DNA of 64,000 nt, from NCBI GenBank assembly GCA_031385445.1, contig JANNBM010000020.1, positions 19,800-83,799 on the forward strand, in the 5' to 3' direction. Under the pieces are notes generated by a model. That model was not told where the DNA came from, did not search any database, and saw only the letters and a program-made list of their open reading frames with translations. The position numbers and the translations under genes were made by a program. Below, in pieces: positions 7,705-16,267 of this stretch; within the stretch, counting starts at the first letter, position 1, and each line of letters starts with the position of its first letter. The stretch is from CAIYZT01 sp031385445. GTDB taxonomy: Bacteria; Pseudomonadota; Alphaproteobacteria; Rhodobacterales; Rhodobacteraceae.

Positions 7705-8598
7705 TTAATCCTGCTGACGTTTGCGAAAGGCCATGATTTCCTCGGCCACAAAAACCCGGAACGCCTCGACCCGTTTGGAATGGCGCAGCTCTTCGGGATA
7801 GGCGAGGAAAACCGGCACTTCCGTGCTTTCCGTTGTCGGCAAAACACGCACCAGATTGGGGAAGTCTTCGGTGATGTAATCGGGCAAAACCCCGATCCCC
7901 AGATGGTTCAACACGCCTTGCAAGACGCCAAAATAATTGTTCACGGTAAAGGTCGAGGGGATGTCATTGGCCATCAATTCGGCCACAAGGTTCGCGCCGG
8001 CCGCCACCTGCGCCGTGCCCGCGTGCTGACAAATCAGCCGGTGCTTGGAAAAATCCGCCATGGTTTGCGGCGTTCCGGCCTGCGCCAGATATTCGGGCGT
8101 GGCATAAAGCCGCATGCGGATTTGCATCAGCCTTTTGCGGATCAGATCGGCCTGCGAGGGCTCTTTCATGCGTATGGCCACGTCCGCCTCGCGCATGGGC
8201 AGATCCAGAACCCGCTCTTCCAGCATCAGATCAATCTTGAGGCCGGGATATTTCTTGAACAGCGCAGGCAGACGCGGCGCCAACCACAGCGTGCCAAACC
8301 CCGTCGTCGTCGTCACCCGCAGCTCGCCAAAAACAGCATCCTCACTGTCACGGATGCGCGCTGCCGTGGCGTCCAGCCTTTTGGCCATCGCTTGGGTCGC
8401 GTCGAACAGCAACTCGCCCTGTTCGGTCAGGATCAGACCGCGCGCATGGCGGTGAAACAGCGTCACCGACAGGGATTCCTCCAGCGCCCGGATCTGGCGG
8501 CTGACGGCGGATTGCGACAGATGCAGCACCTCCCCGGCATGGGTCAGGCTGCCCTTGTCGGCCACCGCGTGAAAAATCCTCAGCTTATCCCAATCCAT
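7705..8598 (-). CDS. LysR-type transcriptional regulator
   Basis: A 297-residue LysR-type regulator. The winged helix-turn-helix occupies residues 1-65 (WDKLRIFHAVADKGSLTHAG, LHLSQSAVSRQIRALEE), and the co-inducer-binding domain residues ~90-290 (FGTLWLAPRLPALFKKYPG, GVLPDYI). The ligand is unknown. It is divergent from murI. The 173-nt intergenic region holds a promoter for this gene whose -10 box lies inside an inverted repeat, suggesting autoregulation. The transcript ends at the terminator 7537-7565. Confidence 0.92.
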   Translation of the reverse strand: MDWDKLRIFHAVADKGSLTHAGEVLHLSQSAVSRQIRALEESLSVTLFHRHARGLILTEQGELLFDATQAMAKRLDATAARIRDSEDAVFGELRVTTTTGFGTLWLAPRLPALFKKYPGLKIDLMLEERVLDLPMREADVAIRMKEPSQADLIRKRLMQIRMRLYATPEYLAQAGTPQTMADFSKHRLICQHAGTAQVAAGANLVAELMANDIPSTFTVNNYFGVLQGVLNHLGIGVLPDYITEDFPNLVRVLPTTESTEVPVFLAYPEELRHSKRVEAFRVFVAEEIMAFRKRQQD

Positions 8599-8635
8599 GA
8601 CCCAAACCCCAACGTCGCGCCGACCCTAACACGGC

Positions 8636-8669
8636 TTGCCCTATTTAGGGGCAAAAATGGTTGTGTAAA
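8636..8669 (-). promoter_or_regulatory. LysR promoter with overlapping inverted-repeat operator
   Basis: On the minus strand TTTACA (8669-8664), a 16-nt spacer and TAAATA (8647-8642) form a good sigma-70 promoter for the LysR gene. The inverted repeat TTGCCC-N7-GGGCAA (8636-8654) covers the -10 box. Autogenous repression by the LysR protein is an inference from this layout. Confidence 0.55.
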
Positions 8670-8770
8670 TGAAAACCGCGCGATGCGCCCCCAATTTTCG
8701 CGCCGCCCTTTCCCCGGGCCGGATATCCGCCTATGAAGATCAAAGCGCCGCAATCATGATAGGCAACACC

Positions 8771-9583
8771 ATGGCAGTCGGGATATTTGATAGCGGGCTT
8801 GGCGGTTTGACCGTGCTGGATGCCGTGGTGCGCAAGTTGCCGGATGTGCCCTTTGTCTATCTGGGCGACAACGCCCATGCGCCATACGGTGTGCGCACGC
8901 CTGACGATATTTTCAACCTGACCTGCGCCGCGACGGAGCGGCTTTGGGCCGAGGGCTGCGATCTGGTCGTTCTGGCGTGCAACACCGCCGCCGCCGCCGC
9001 GTTGCACCGGATGCAAACCACCTGGGTGCCGCCCGAAAAGCGGGTTCTGGGGGTGTTTGTGCCGTTGATCGAGGCGCTGACCGAGCGGCAATGGGGCGAC
9101 AATTCGCCGCCGCGCGAGGTTGCGGTCAAACATGTCGCTCTGTTTGCCACCCCCGCCACCGTCGCCAGCCGCGCGTTTCAACGCGAACTGGCCTTTCGCG
9201 CCATCGGCGTCGATGTCGAAGCGCAGCCCTGCGGCGGCGTTGTCGATGCCATCGAGCAGGGCGACGAGATGTTGGCCGAAGCCTTGGTGCGCAGCCATGT
9301 GGAGGCGCTCAAACGCCGCATGCCCCATCCCGAAGCCGCCGTTTTGGGGTGCACGCATTATCCTTTGGTCGAAAAAACCTTTGCCGAGGCTTTGGGCGAA
9401 GGCGTCAAGGTGTACTCGCAGGCCAATCTGGTCGCCGACAGCCTGGCCGATTACCTGATCCGCCGCCCCGAATTTATGGGCGCGGGCACACAGTCCAAAT
9501 TCCTGACCACGGGCGATCCCAAAGCCGTGTCCAGCAAAGCCACCCAGTTCATGCGCAAATCCGTGGTGTTTGAGGCCGCTTGA
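8771..9583 (+). CDS. murI: Glutamate racemase
   Basis: A 270-residue cofactor-independent glutamate racemase, making D-glutamate for peptidoglycan. The phosphate/carboxyl loop GIFDSGLGGLTVL and both catalytic cysteines are present, in VVLACNTAAAAAL and in AVLGCTHYPL. The ATG at 8771 has AGG six bases upstream and places GIFDSG at residue 4, as is usual; an ATG at 8756 is also in frame but poorly preceded. Confidence 0.95.
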   Translation: MAVGIFDSGLGGLTVLDAVVRKLPDVPFVYLGDNAHAPYGVRTPDDIFNLTCAATERLWAEGCDLVVLACNTAAAAALHRMQTTWVPPEKRVLGVFVPLIEALTERQWGDNSPPREVAVKHVALFATPATVASRAFQRELAFRAIGVDVEAQPCGGVVDAIEQGDEMLAEALVRSHVEALKRRMPHPEAAVLGCTHYPLVEKTFAEALGEGVKVYSQANLVADSLADYLIRRPEFMGAGTQSKFLTTGDPKAVSSKATQFMRKSVVFEAA

Positions 9584-9622
9584 ACCCTTCCTTCGCCGCT
9601 GCCAAAAACCCCCGAGGCGCCG

Positions 9623-10372
9623 ATGATCCCCTATCCTGAGTGGCAAGCCGAACGCCGCGCCGCGCTGACCGCGCCCGATGGCTGGCTTAATCTTGCCGAC
9701 CGGGTGGAGCTGGGGCAGGGCGCGCAAACCGTTGGCAGCGCGGCCGATAACGCGGTCATCCTGTCGGTCGGCCCGCTCCATCTTGGCACCCTCACCCTGA
9801 CCGGACCGTCGCAGGCGAGCCTGCTTTACGGCGGCACCCTTCACCCCTTTGTTCCCCACGAAGGCGCGGGGCCCCGGTTGACCATCGCCGGTCTGCTGCT
9901 GGAAATTCACACGGTCGGGGGCACCCCAGCCCTGCGCGTCCGCGATCTTTCCCTCTCGCCCAACCCGCAGCTGCACTATTTCCCGCATGATCCCGCGTGG
10001 ATTATTTCGGCCGCGTGGCGGCGCTTGCCGGAACCGCGCATCACCGGGATCGAGATGATCGGCGGGCGCCTGGATCAGGTGACGATCACCCACGCCGCCT
10101 GCTTTTCCCATGACGGCCACCACATCACCTTGCTGGCGACCCATGAAAAGGCGGGCCAGCCGATGTTCGTGATCCGGGATGCCACATCGGGCCACCAAAC
10201 CTATGCCGCCTCACGGTTTTTGATCGCCGCGCCTCAGGGTGACAGGATCATGCTGGATTTCAACCGCGCCCATACCCCGCCCTGCGGCTTCACCGATTTC
10301 GCGATCTGCCCGCTGCCGCCGCCCGAAAACCGGCTGCCCTTCGCCGTTCGTGCCGGAGAGTTGACACCCTGA
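9623..10372 (+). CDS. DUF1684 domain protein
   Basis: A 249-residue DUF1684-family protein of unknown function. The family hallmark lies near the C-terminus: GDRIMLDFNRAHTPPCGFTDF, then CPLPPPENRLPFAV. The N-terminal half is beta-rich, with a FHA-like look (VGSAADNAVILSVGPLHLGTL). There is no signal peptide. It starts 39 nt after murI on the same strand and may be co-transcribed with it. Confidence 0.85.
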   Translation: MIPYPEWQAERRAALTAPDGWLNLADRVELGQGAQTVGSAADNAVILSVGPLHLGTLTLTGPSQASLLYGGTLHPFVPHEGAGPRLTIAGLLLEIHTVGGTPALRVRDLSLSPNPQLHYFPHDPAWIISAAWRRLPEPRITGIEMIGGRLDQVTITHAACFSHDGHHITLLATHEKAGQPMFVIRDATSGHQTYAASRFLIAAPQGDRIMLDFNRAHTPPCGFTDFAICPLPPPENRLPFAVRAGELTP

Positions 10373-10428
10373 CGCTTGCACCGCGCCCGCATCTGCCGCA
10401 AAAGGGCGGCAGTAAACGGAGACTGGCC

Positions 10429-11457
10429 ATGACATACCGCATCGCAATTTTGGGCGCTTCTGGCTATACCGGGGCCGAGCTGGTGCGCTTGATCGCCAGC
10501 CATCCGGACATGCAGATCGTCGCTCTGTCGGCGGACCGCAAGGCTGGCATGCAGATGGCCGAAGTCTTCCCCTTTTTGCGCCACCTGAGCCTGCCAAAAC
10601 TGGTCAAGATCGACGAGATCGACTTTGCGGGCGTCGATCTGTGCTTTTGCGCCTTGCCCCATGGCACCACGCAGGATGTGATCGCCAAATTACCCCGCAC
10701 GTTAAAAATCGTCGATCTGTCCGCCGATTTCCGTCTGCGCGACCCGGCGATGTATGAAAAATGGTACGGCGCGCCCCATACCGCCCCTGATCTGCAGGCC
10801 GAGGCGGTTTACGGGCTGACCGAGTTTTACCGCGACGAGATCCGTGCGGCCCGTTTGGTCGCGGGGACAGGATGCAACGCCGCTGCCGGCCAATTTGCGC
10901 TGCGGCCGCTGATTTCTGCGGGGGTCATTGACCTTGACACCATCCTGATCGACCTGAAAGCCGGGGTGTCGGGGGCGGGGCGCTCGCTCAAGGAAAACCT
11001 GTTGCACGCAGAGCTGTCGGGCGGCACCCATGCCTATTCCGTAGGCGGCAAGCACCGTCATCTGGGCGAATTCGATCAGGAGTTTTCCAAGATCGCCGGC
11101 CGCCCGGTGCTGGTGCAGTTCACGCCGCATTTGCTGCCGATGAACCGTGGCATCCTCGCCACCGTTTATGTGCAAGGCGCGCCTGCCCAGGTGCATGACA
11201 CCCTGCTGCGCGCCTATGCGAGTGAGCCGTTTTTGCGCGTGCTTCCCTTCGGCGCGCTGCCTTCAACCCGCGACATTGCCGGGTCCAACTTCTGTCATAT
11301 CGGCGTCACGGGCGAGCGGATTGCAGGGCGCAGCGTTGTCGTGGCCGTGCTGGATAACCTGACCAAAGGCTCCTCCGGTCAAGCGATCCAGAACGCAAAT
11401 CTGATGCTTGGAATGAACGAGACGGCCGGGCTGATGCTCGCGCCCGTCTTTCCGTAA
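10429..11457 (+). CDS. argC: N-acetyl-gamma-glutamyl-phosphate reductase
   Basis: A 342-residue ArgC, the NADPH-dependent third step of arginine synthesis. The N-terminal Rossmann segment ILGASGYTGAELVRLIASHP, the catalytic cysteine in AGTGCNAAAGQFAL and the GVSGAGR segment are all present. The C-terminal NLTKGSSGQAIQNANLMLG is characteristic. Start at 10429 follows GGAG with 8-nt spacing. ccmE follows after 9 nt. Confidence 0.96.
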   Translation: MTYRIAILGASGYTGAELVRLIASHPDMQIVALSADRKAGMQMAEVFPFLRHLSLPKLVKIDEIDFAGVDLCFCALPHGTTQDVIAKLPRTLKIVDLSADFRLRDPAMYEKWYGAPHTAPDLQAEAVYGLTEFYRDEIRAARLVAGTGCNAAAGQFALRPLISAGVIDLDTILIDLKAGVSGAGRSLKENLLHAELSGGTHAYSVGGKHRHLGEFDQEFSKIAGRPVLVQFTPHLLPMNRGILATVYVQGAPAQVHDTLLRAYASEPFLRVLPFGALPSTRDIAGSNFCHIGVTGERIAGRSVVVAVLDNLTKGSSGQAIQNANLMLGMNETAGLMLAPVFP

Positions 11458-11466
11458 GGGGGCGAA

Positions 11467-11907
11467 ATGGCGGGTCTTGGCGGTCTGAAAAAGCAGCGGC
11501 GCATCCAGATGATCGTGCTGACCTTCGCGGCTTTGACGGCGACAACTGCGCTGGTCGGCTATGCGATGCAAGACGGCATCAACTTTTTCCGCCCCCCCGC
11601 CGAGGTGCTGAGCAATCCGCCCGAGCCGGGGGAAGTGTTCCGTCTGGGCGGGCTTGTCGTAAAGGGGTCTGTGGTCCGCGGGCAGGGCAAAGCCGTGACT
11701 TTTTCTGTGACCGACTGCGAAACCACAATCCCGGTGTCCTTTACCGGCATCCTGCCTGATCTGTTTTCCGAAGGTCAGGGGATGATCGGACAGGGGCAAA
11801 TGCAGGGCGAGGTTTTCGTCGCGAGCGAAATTCTGGCCAAGCATGATGAAAATTACATGCCCAAAGAGATTAGCGCGTCTTTGAAAGACAAGGGAATTTG
11901 CAGTTAA
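11467..11907 (+). CDS. ccmE: Cytochrome c maturation heme chaperone CcmE
   Basis: A 146-residue CcmE: an N-terminal signal anchor (residues ~16-33, MIVLTFAALTATTALVGYAM) and a periplasmic OB-fold (FRLGGLVVKGSV, FSVTDCETTIPVSFTGILPDLF). The heme-attaching motif HxxxY is in KHDENYMP near residues 126-130. CcmE carries heme covalently before handing it to CcmF/H for attachment to apocytochrome c. It sits alone, separated from other ccm genes, behind argC. Confidence 0.95.
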   Translation: MAGLGGLKKQRRIQMIVLTFAALTATTALVGYAMQDGINFFRPPAEVLSNPPEPGEVFRLGGLVVKGSVVRGQGKAVTFSVTDCETTIPVSFTGILPDLFSEGQGMIGQGQMQGEVFVASEILAKHDENYMPKEISASLKDKGICS

Positions 11908-12031
11908 ATTTACGTATTTCAATGTTATTTCAGTAAGTTGAAGCGCAATCCTAAACCGAACTGTCAAGTTTGAGAGTCTTAAGATTTCAGCTCCACCCTT
12001 GAACCACCAATCAGCGTAAAAGGGATGGATC

Positions 12032-12400
12032 ATGGGCATCAGCAGATCAACCACCGCACGGGCGCCGCGCCAACCTGCCAATCCCTTGTTCAGCCAAAAC
12101 AGCGATGAAGCGCCCCGCGCTCGCCAGTTCACGGTGCCATTCGATCAGTTGGTTGATGGGTTGAACCGGCTTCCCCGCCCGGCGCTGATGGTGCTGACCG
12201 TGGCCCTTTTCGCCTATGCCATCGTTGACCCAAGCGGTTTCGCCGCAAGGATGGAGGCGATCAACGGCATCCCGGAACCGCTGTGGTGGATGCAGGGCGC
12301 GGTCATCACGTTCTATTTTGGCGCGCGCGAAGCCCATTATCACCGTCAGGGCAAAACCCCCGCAAACCCGGCCGCCGCGCCCCCAACCCCCACAAAATAA
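12032..12400 (+). CDS. 3TM-type holin-like protein (gene transfer agent type)
   Basis: A 122-residue protein whose middle part (residues ~34-110) matches, from memory, the C-terminal half of the 3TM-type holins found with Rhodobacterales gene transfer agents: DGLNRLPRPALMVL, a membrane helix with FAYAIVDPSGFAARM, then IPEPLWWMQGAVITFYFGAR. Two hydrophobic segments are clear; the N-terminal ~30 residues are basic and polar. No endolysin, capsid or tail gene is nearby: the neighbours are ccmE and argS. It may release gene transfer agent particles in trans, or serve another membrane role. ATG at 12032 follows AAAAGGG. Confidence 0.72.
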   Translation: MGISRSTTARAPRQPANPLFSQNSDEAPRARQFTVPFDQLVDGLNRLPRPALMVLTVALFAYAIVDPSGFAARMEAINGIPEPLWWMQGAVITFYFGAREAHYHRQGKTPANPAAAPPTPTK

Positions 12401-12403
12401 CGC

Positions 12404-12417
12404 TTTTCGGCCGAAAA
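12404..12417. repeat. 14-bp perfect palindrome between holin-like gene and argS
   Basis: TTTTCGGCCGAAAA directly follows the stop of the holin-like gene. With no loop it is a poor terminator stem, but it could be a regulator site. Confidence 0.5.
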
Positions 12418-12509
12418 TCCCGCCCCATACCCCTGCAAATCACCGACCTGTCCTTGACCTGTCAGCCCCGCTCTGGCACTGCCAAAGGCGTCAGACAGGA
12501 ATTGATCAA

Positions 12510-14255
12510 ATGAATCTCTTTGCCGACCTTCGGGCAGCCGTCGTGCACTCGCTTGCCAATCTGGCAGAGGCCGGAGCCATTCCGGCCGGCCTTGATACCG
12601 CTGGCGTGTCGGTCGAGCCGCCGCGTGACCCTGCGCATGGCGATATGATGACCAATGCCGCGATGGTTCTGGCCAAACCTGCGGGCCTGCCGCCGCGCAC
12701 CATCGCGGACGCGCTGTGCGGTGAACTTAGAAAAGATCCGCGGGTTCTGTCCGCCGAAGTTGCGGGTCCGGGCTTCATCAATCTGCGGCTTGTTGCCGCC
12801 GTCTGGCAGGGCGTCGTTCAGGCGATCCTGACCGAAGGCCTTGATTTTGGCCGCTCTTGCTTGGGCAATGGCGCCAAGGTCAACGTTGAATTCGTTTCCG
12901 CCAATCCCACCGGCCCGATGCATGTCGGTCATGTGCGCGGCGCGGTTGTGGGCGACGCCCTCGCGCGGCTTTTGGCGTTTTCCGGCTGGCAGGTGACGCG
13001 CGAATACTATGTCAACGACGGCGGCGCGCAGGTCGATGTCCTTGCCCGCTCTGCCTATGAGCGTTACCGCGAAGCGCATGGGCTGGAGCCTGAAATTCGC
13101 GAGGGCCTTTACCCCGGCGACTATCTTGTCCCCGTCGGCGAAGCGTTGAAGGCCAAATACGGCGACAGCTTGCTCGACAAGGGCGAGCAATATTGGATGA
13201 ATGACATCCGCGAATTCGCCTCTGCCATGATGATGGCGGAAATTCGCGGCGATCTGGCGCTTTTGGGCGTTCAGATGGACGTATTTTCCAGCGAAAAGGC
13301 GCTTTACGGCACCGGAAAGATCGAAGCCGCGATTGAAAAACTTCGCGGGATGGACCTGATTTATGAAGGCACTCTGGAACCGCCAAAGGGAAAAGAGCCC
13401 GAGGATTGGGAGCCGCGGGTTCAAACCTTGTTCCGCTCGACCGCGCATGGGGATGATGTGGACCGTCCGGTGAAGAAATCGGATGGGTCATGGACCTATT
13501 TCGCCCCCGACATTGCCTATCATTTTGACAAGGTTGAGCGCGGGTTCGATCAGTTGATCGACATTTTCGGCGCTGATCATGGCGGCTATGTCAAACGGAT
13601 GAAGGCGGCGGTTTCGGCGCTGTCGTCGGGCCGCGTGCCGTTGGATATCAAGCTGATCCAGCTGGTCAAACTGTACAAGGGCGGCGCGCCGTTCAAAATG
13701 TCCAAGCGGGCCGGAACGTTCGTGACCCTGCGCGACGTGGTCGAACAGGCCGGCGCGGGCGTGACGCGGTTCATGATGCTGACCCGCAAAAACGATGTCG
13801 CGCTCGATTTCGACTTTGACAAGGTGCTGGAACAGTCCAAGGATAATCCGGTGTTCTACGTTCAATATGCCCATGCCCGCGTGAATTCGGTGCTGCGCAA
13901 AGCGGGCGAGGCGGGGATGATCTTTACCGATTCTGATCTGGCCAAAGCCGACCTTTCGCAGCTGTCGCACGAGGCAGAGCTGAAGCTTGCGCATCAATTG
14001 GGCGAATGGCCAAGGCTGATCGAGATCGCGTCCAAGTCCAACGAGCCGCACCGGATCGCCTTCTATCTCTATGAATTGGCATCAGATTTCCATTCGCTGT
14101 GGAACCAGGGCAACACCGATTCGTCCCTGCGTTTCATCCAAGAGGGCAATGTCGCCACATCTGCCGCAAAAATTGCCCTCGCGCGCGCGGCGGGCGTTGT
14201 GATTGCTACGGGCTTGGGTATCTTGGGCGTTGAGCCGGTGCAGGAAATGCGTTGA
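12510..14255 (+). CDS. argS: Arginyl-tRNA synthetase
   Basis: A 581-residue class I aminoacyl-tRNA synthetase that charges tRNA-Arg. The HIGH-type motif is HVGH in NPTGPMHVGHVRGAVVG, the KMSKS-type motif is in PFKMSKRAGTFVTLRD, and the N-terminal Add-1 domain and C-terminal DALR anticodon-binding domain (NPVFYVQYAHARVNSVLRKA) are present. ATG 12510 has AGGA with 9-nt spacing; the frame is open further upstream, but that part is not synthetase-like. Confidence 0.97.
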   Translation: MNLFADLRAAVVHSLANLAEAGAIPAGLDTAGVSVEPPRDPAHGDMMTNAAMVLAKPAGLPPRTIADALCGELRKDPRVLSAEVAGPGFINLRLVAAVWQGVVQAILTEGLDFGRSCLGNGAKVNVEFVSANPTGPMHVGHVRGAVVGDALARLLAFSGWQVTREYYVNDGGAQVDVLARSAYERYREAHGLEPEIREGLYPGDYLVPVGEALKAKYGDSLLDKGEQYWMNDIREFASAMMMAEIRGDLALLGVQMDVFSSEKALYGTGKIEAAIEKLRGMDLIYEGTLEPPKGKEPEDWEPRVQTLFRSTAHGDDVDRPVKKSDGSWTYFAPDIAYHFDKVERGFDQLIDIFGADHGGYVKRMKAAVSALSSGRVPLDIKLIQLVKLYKGGAPFKMSKRAGTFVTLRDVVEQAGAGVTRFMMLTRKNDVALDFDFDKVLEQSKDNPVFYVQYAHARVNSVLRKAGEAGMIFTDSDLAKADLSQLSHEAELKLAHQLGEWPRLIEIASKSNEPHRIAFYLYELASDFHSLWNQGNTDSSLRFIQEGNVATSAAKIALARAAGVVIATGLGILGVEPVQEMR

Positions 14256-14330
14256 AAAGACGCACCTGCGGGCGATGAGCAGGAAGTGATCCGAGGGGGC
14301 ATGTATCGCCTTGGACGAAGTGAGGCGCAG

Positions 14331-15272
14331 ATGGCGGAAATAGATTTTGACGGCGGCACGTCCTATGAGGGGCCGTCGGCGATGCACAGATATGACCGGA
14401 TGGTTCACCTAGCCGGGGCGGCAACCTCGGTGGCATTGCTCGTTGGGGCGGTTTTTTGGGGCTATGAGCTGGCAGTTCGCGATGTCACCGGCGTTCCGGT
14501 GATGCGTGCGCTTGGCGGCGCGATGCGCGTTGCGCCCGCCGATCCGGGCGGCGATATCGCCGGGCATCAGGGTCTGTCGGTCAATGCCGTTGCCGCCGCC
14601 GGAACCTCGGTTCCCTTGCCGCAGACCCTGTATCTTGCGCCTGCCGCGCAGGGGTTGGCGGAGGAAGATCAGGCCGGGCTTTCGCAGCCCGTCGCCACCT
14701 CTTCTGACACCTCTTCCGCATTGAACGAGCTGCCGATTGTCGGCGCCAGCTTTGCCGCCACAACCTCATTGGTGGCCACCGAAATTCCAACCGCAGATCA
14801 AGACGCGGTCGCGGCCGCTTTGGCCGAAGCCTTGGGCGCGCCGGAGGCTGATGCGGTGGTCACGAACGTCGCACTGGTCAGCTCGCTTCGCCCCATGCCG
14901 CGCCCGGCGGCCCGCGCCGCACCCGCGCTTTTGTCCGATCCCATTGCCCAAAGTTCCGCCCAAACAGACGCCGCCGCACCCGCGCAAACCGCCGCCGAGG
15001 TTGATCCTTCCACGATCGCCGTCGGAACGCGGCTGGTCCAGCTGGGCGCGTTTGACGATGGCGAAACGGCCCGGACCGATTGGGCACGGATTGTCGGGCG
15101 TTTCCCCGAATTGATGGCCAACAAGTCGCTGGTGGTTCAACCCGCCGAAAGCGGCGGCCGCACCTTTTACCGGCTGCGGGCCGTTGGTTTTGCCGACGAA
15201 GACGAGGCGCGCCGGTTCTGCACCGCGCTTCTCGCCGAAAATGCCACCTGCATCCCTGTCGCGCAGAAATGA
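14331..15272 (+). CDS. SPOR-domain cell envelope protein
   Basis: A 313-residue bitopic membrane protein: a short cytoplasmic N-terminus, one membrane helix (residues ~32-50, AATSVALLVGAVFWGYELAV), a long Ala/Pro-rich periplasmic linker and a C-terminal SPOR domain (residues ~235-310, TRLVQLGAFDDGETARTDW ... FYRLRAVGFADEDEARRFC). SPOR domains bind denuded septal peptidoglycan, which places it at the division site. ATG 14331 follows GTGAGG; ATG 14301 is an alternative start. Its stop overlaps the nagZ start (ATGA), linking it to wall recycling. Confidence 0.85.
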   Translation: MAEIDFDGGTSYEGPSAMHRYDRMVHLAGAATSVALLVGAVFWGYELAVRDVTGVPVMRALGGAMRVAPADPGGDIAGHQGLSVNAVAAAGTSVPLPQTLYLAPAAQGLAEEDQAGLSQPVATSSDTSSALNELPIVGASFAATTSLVATEIPTADQDAVAAALAEALGAPEADAVVTNVALVSSLRPMPRPAARAAPALLSDPIAQSSAQTDAAAPAQTAAEVDPSTIAVGTRLVQLGAFDDGETARTDWARIVGRFPELMANKSLVVQPAESGGRTFYRLRAVGFADEDEARRFCTALLAENATCIPVAQK

Positions 15273-16267
15273 CCGATCATGGCCAAACCGCAGCTGTCTT
15301 TGGCTGCGAGGGGGCTGAAATGGGCGCGTCAGAGGCGGCGTTTTTTGCCGAATGCCAACCTTTTGGCTTTATCCTGTTCGCGCGAAATGTCGAGACTCCC
15401 GATCAACTGCGCCGATTGACCGGCGATCTGCGCAGCAATCTGGGCCGCGATGTTCCGATCTTCGTCGATCAGGAAGGCGGCCGTGTGCAGCGTCTGCGCG
15501 GGCCCCATTGGCGCGAATGGACAACCCCGCTTGATTTCGTCCAAGCGGCCGGCACCCACGCTGTCCGCGCGATGGAGCTGCGTTACCGGCTGATCGGGCG
15601 TGAGCTGCGCGCCGTCGGCATCACCGGAAATTGCGCCCCGACCGCCGATCTGGCCGGTCCCAAAACCCATCCCATCCTGAAAAACCGCTGCTACGGCGCC
15701 GATCCTGACCTCGTGGCGCAGATCGCGCGCGCCGTTGCGCGGGGCCTGATGGCCGAAGGTGTCTGGCCGGTGGTCAAGCATATGCCGGGGCACGGGCGGT
15801 CTGAAAATGACACGCATCTCGATCTGCCCACCGTCAGCGCCAGCCGTGAGGACCTGCTTCGGTCCGATTTCGCGCCCTTCAAGGCGCTCGCCGGCTTGCC
15901 CTTTGCGATGACCGCTCATATCGTTTTTTCCGCTTACGACGTGCTTCCGGCCACGCAGTCCGCTGCGATGATCACTGCCATACGCGAAGAGATCGGCTTT
16001 CAGGGCCTGTTGATGACGGACGATCTGAACATGCAGGCGCTTTCGGGCGATCTGTACGAACGTACAGCGCTGTCGATGGCGGCGGGCTGCGATCTGGCGC
16101 TGCAGTGCAATGGCGATCTGGCCGAGATGCAGCAGGTCGCGCACGCCTGCGGTCCGCTGCGCGCGGCCAGCCTCGCGCGTGCCAACCGGGTGCTCGTCGA
16201 TTTTTCTGCGGATGATCGTCTTGACACGGGCGCTTTGGATGCCGAACTTCAGTCTTTGATGATGTGA
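15269..16267 (+). CDS. nagZ: Beta-N-acetylhexosaminidase (GH3)
   Basis: A 332-residue cytoplasmic glycoside hydrolase family 3 enzyme that removes GlcNAc from muropeptides during peptidoglycan recycling. Family blocks are FILFARNVETPDQLRRL, VDQEGGRVQRL, the catalytic loop KHMPGHGRSENDTH and the nucleophile Asp in LLMTDDLNM. The start overlaps the SPOR gene stop by 4 nt, and the stop overlaps the scpA start. Confidence 0.95.
   Translation: MTDHGQTAAVFGCEGAEMGASEAAFFAECQPFGFILFARNVETPDQLRRLTGDLRSNLGRDVPIFVDQEGGRVQRLRGPHWREWTTPLDFVQAAGTHAVRAMELRYRLIGRELRAVGITGNCAPTADLAGPKTHPILKNRCYGADPDLVAQIARAVARGLMAEGVWPVVKHMPGHGRSENDTHLDLPTVSASREDLLRSDFAPFKALAGLPFAMTAHIVFSAYDVLPATQSAAMITAIREEIGFQGLLMTDDLNMQALSGDLYERTALSMAAGCDLALQCNGDLAEMQQVAHACGPLRAASLARANRVLVDFSADDRLDTGALDAELQSLMM

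Noticed and set aside
8645..10198. 517-residue minus-strand open frame opposite murI and DUF1684
   Set aside because: It lies fully antisense to two well-supported genes, is rich in Gly/Arg/His as frame shadows are in GC-rich DNA, and shows no family motif.
12404..12417. Palindrome TTTTCGGCCGAAAA considered as a terminator
   Set aside because: There is no loop in the perfect palindrome and no T-run beyond it, so termination is not supported.
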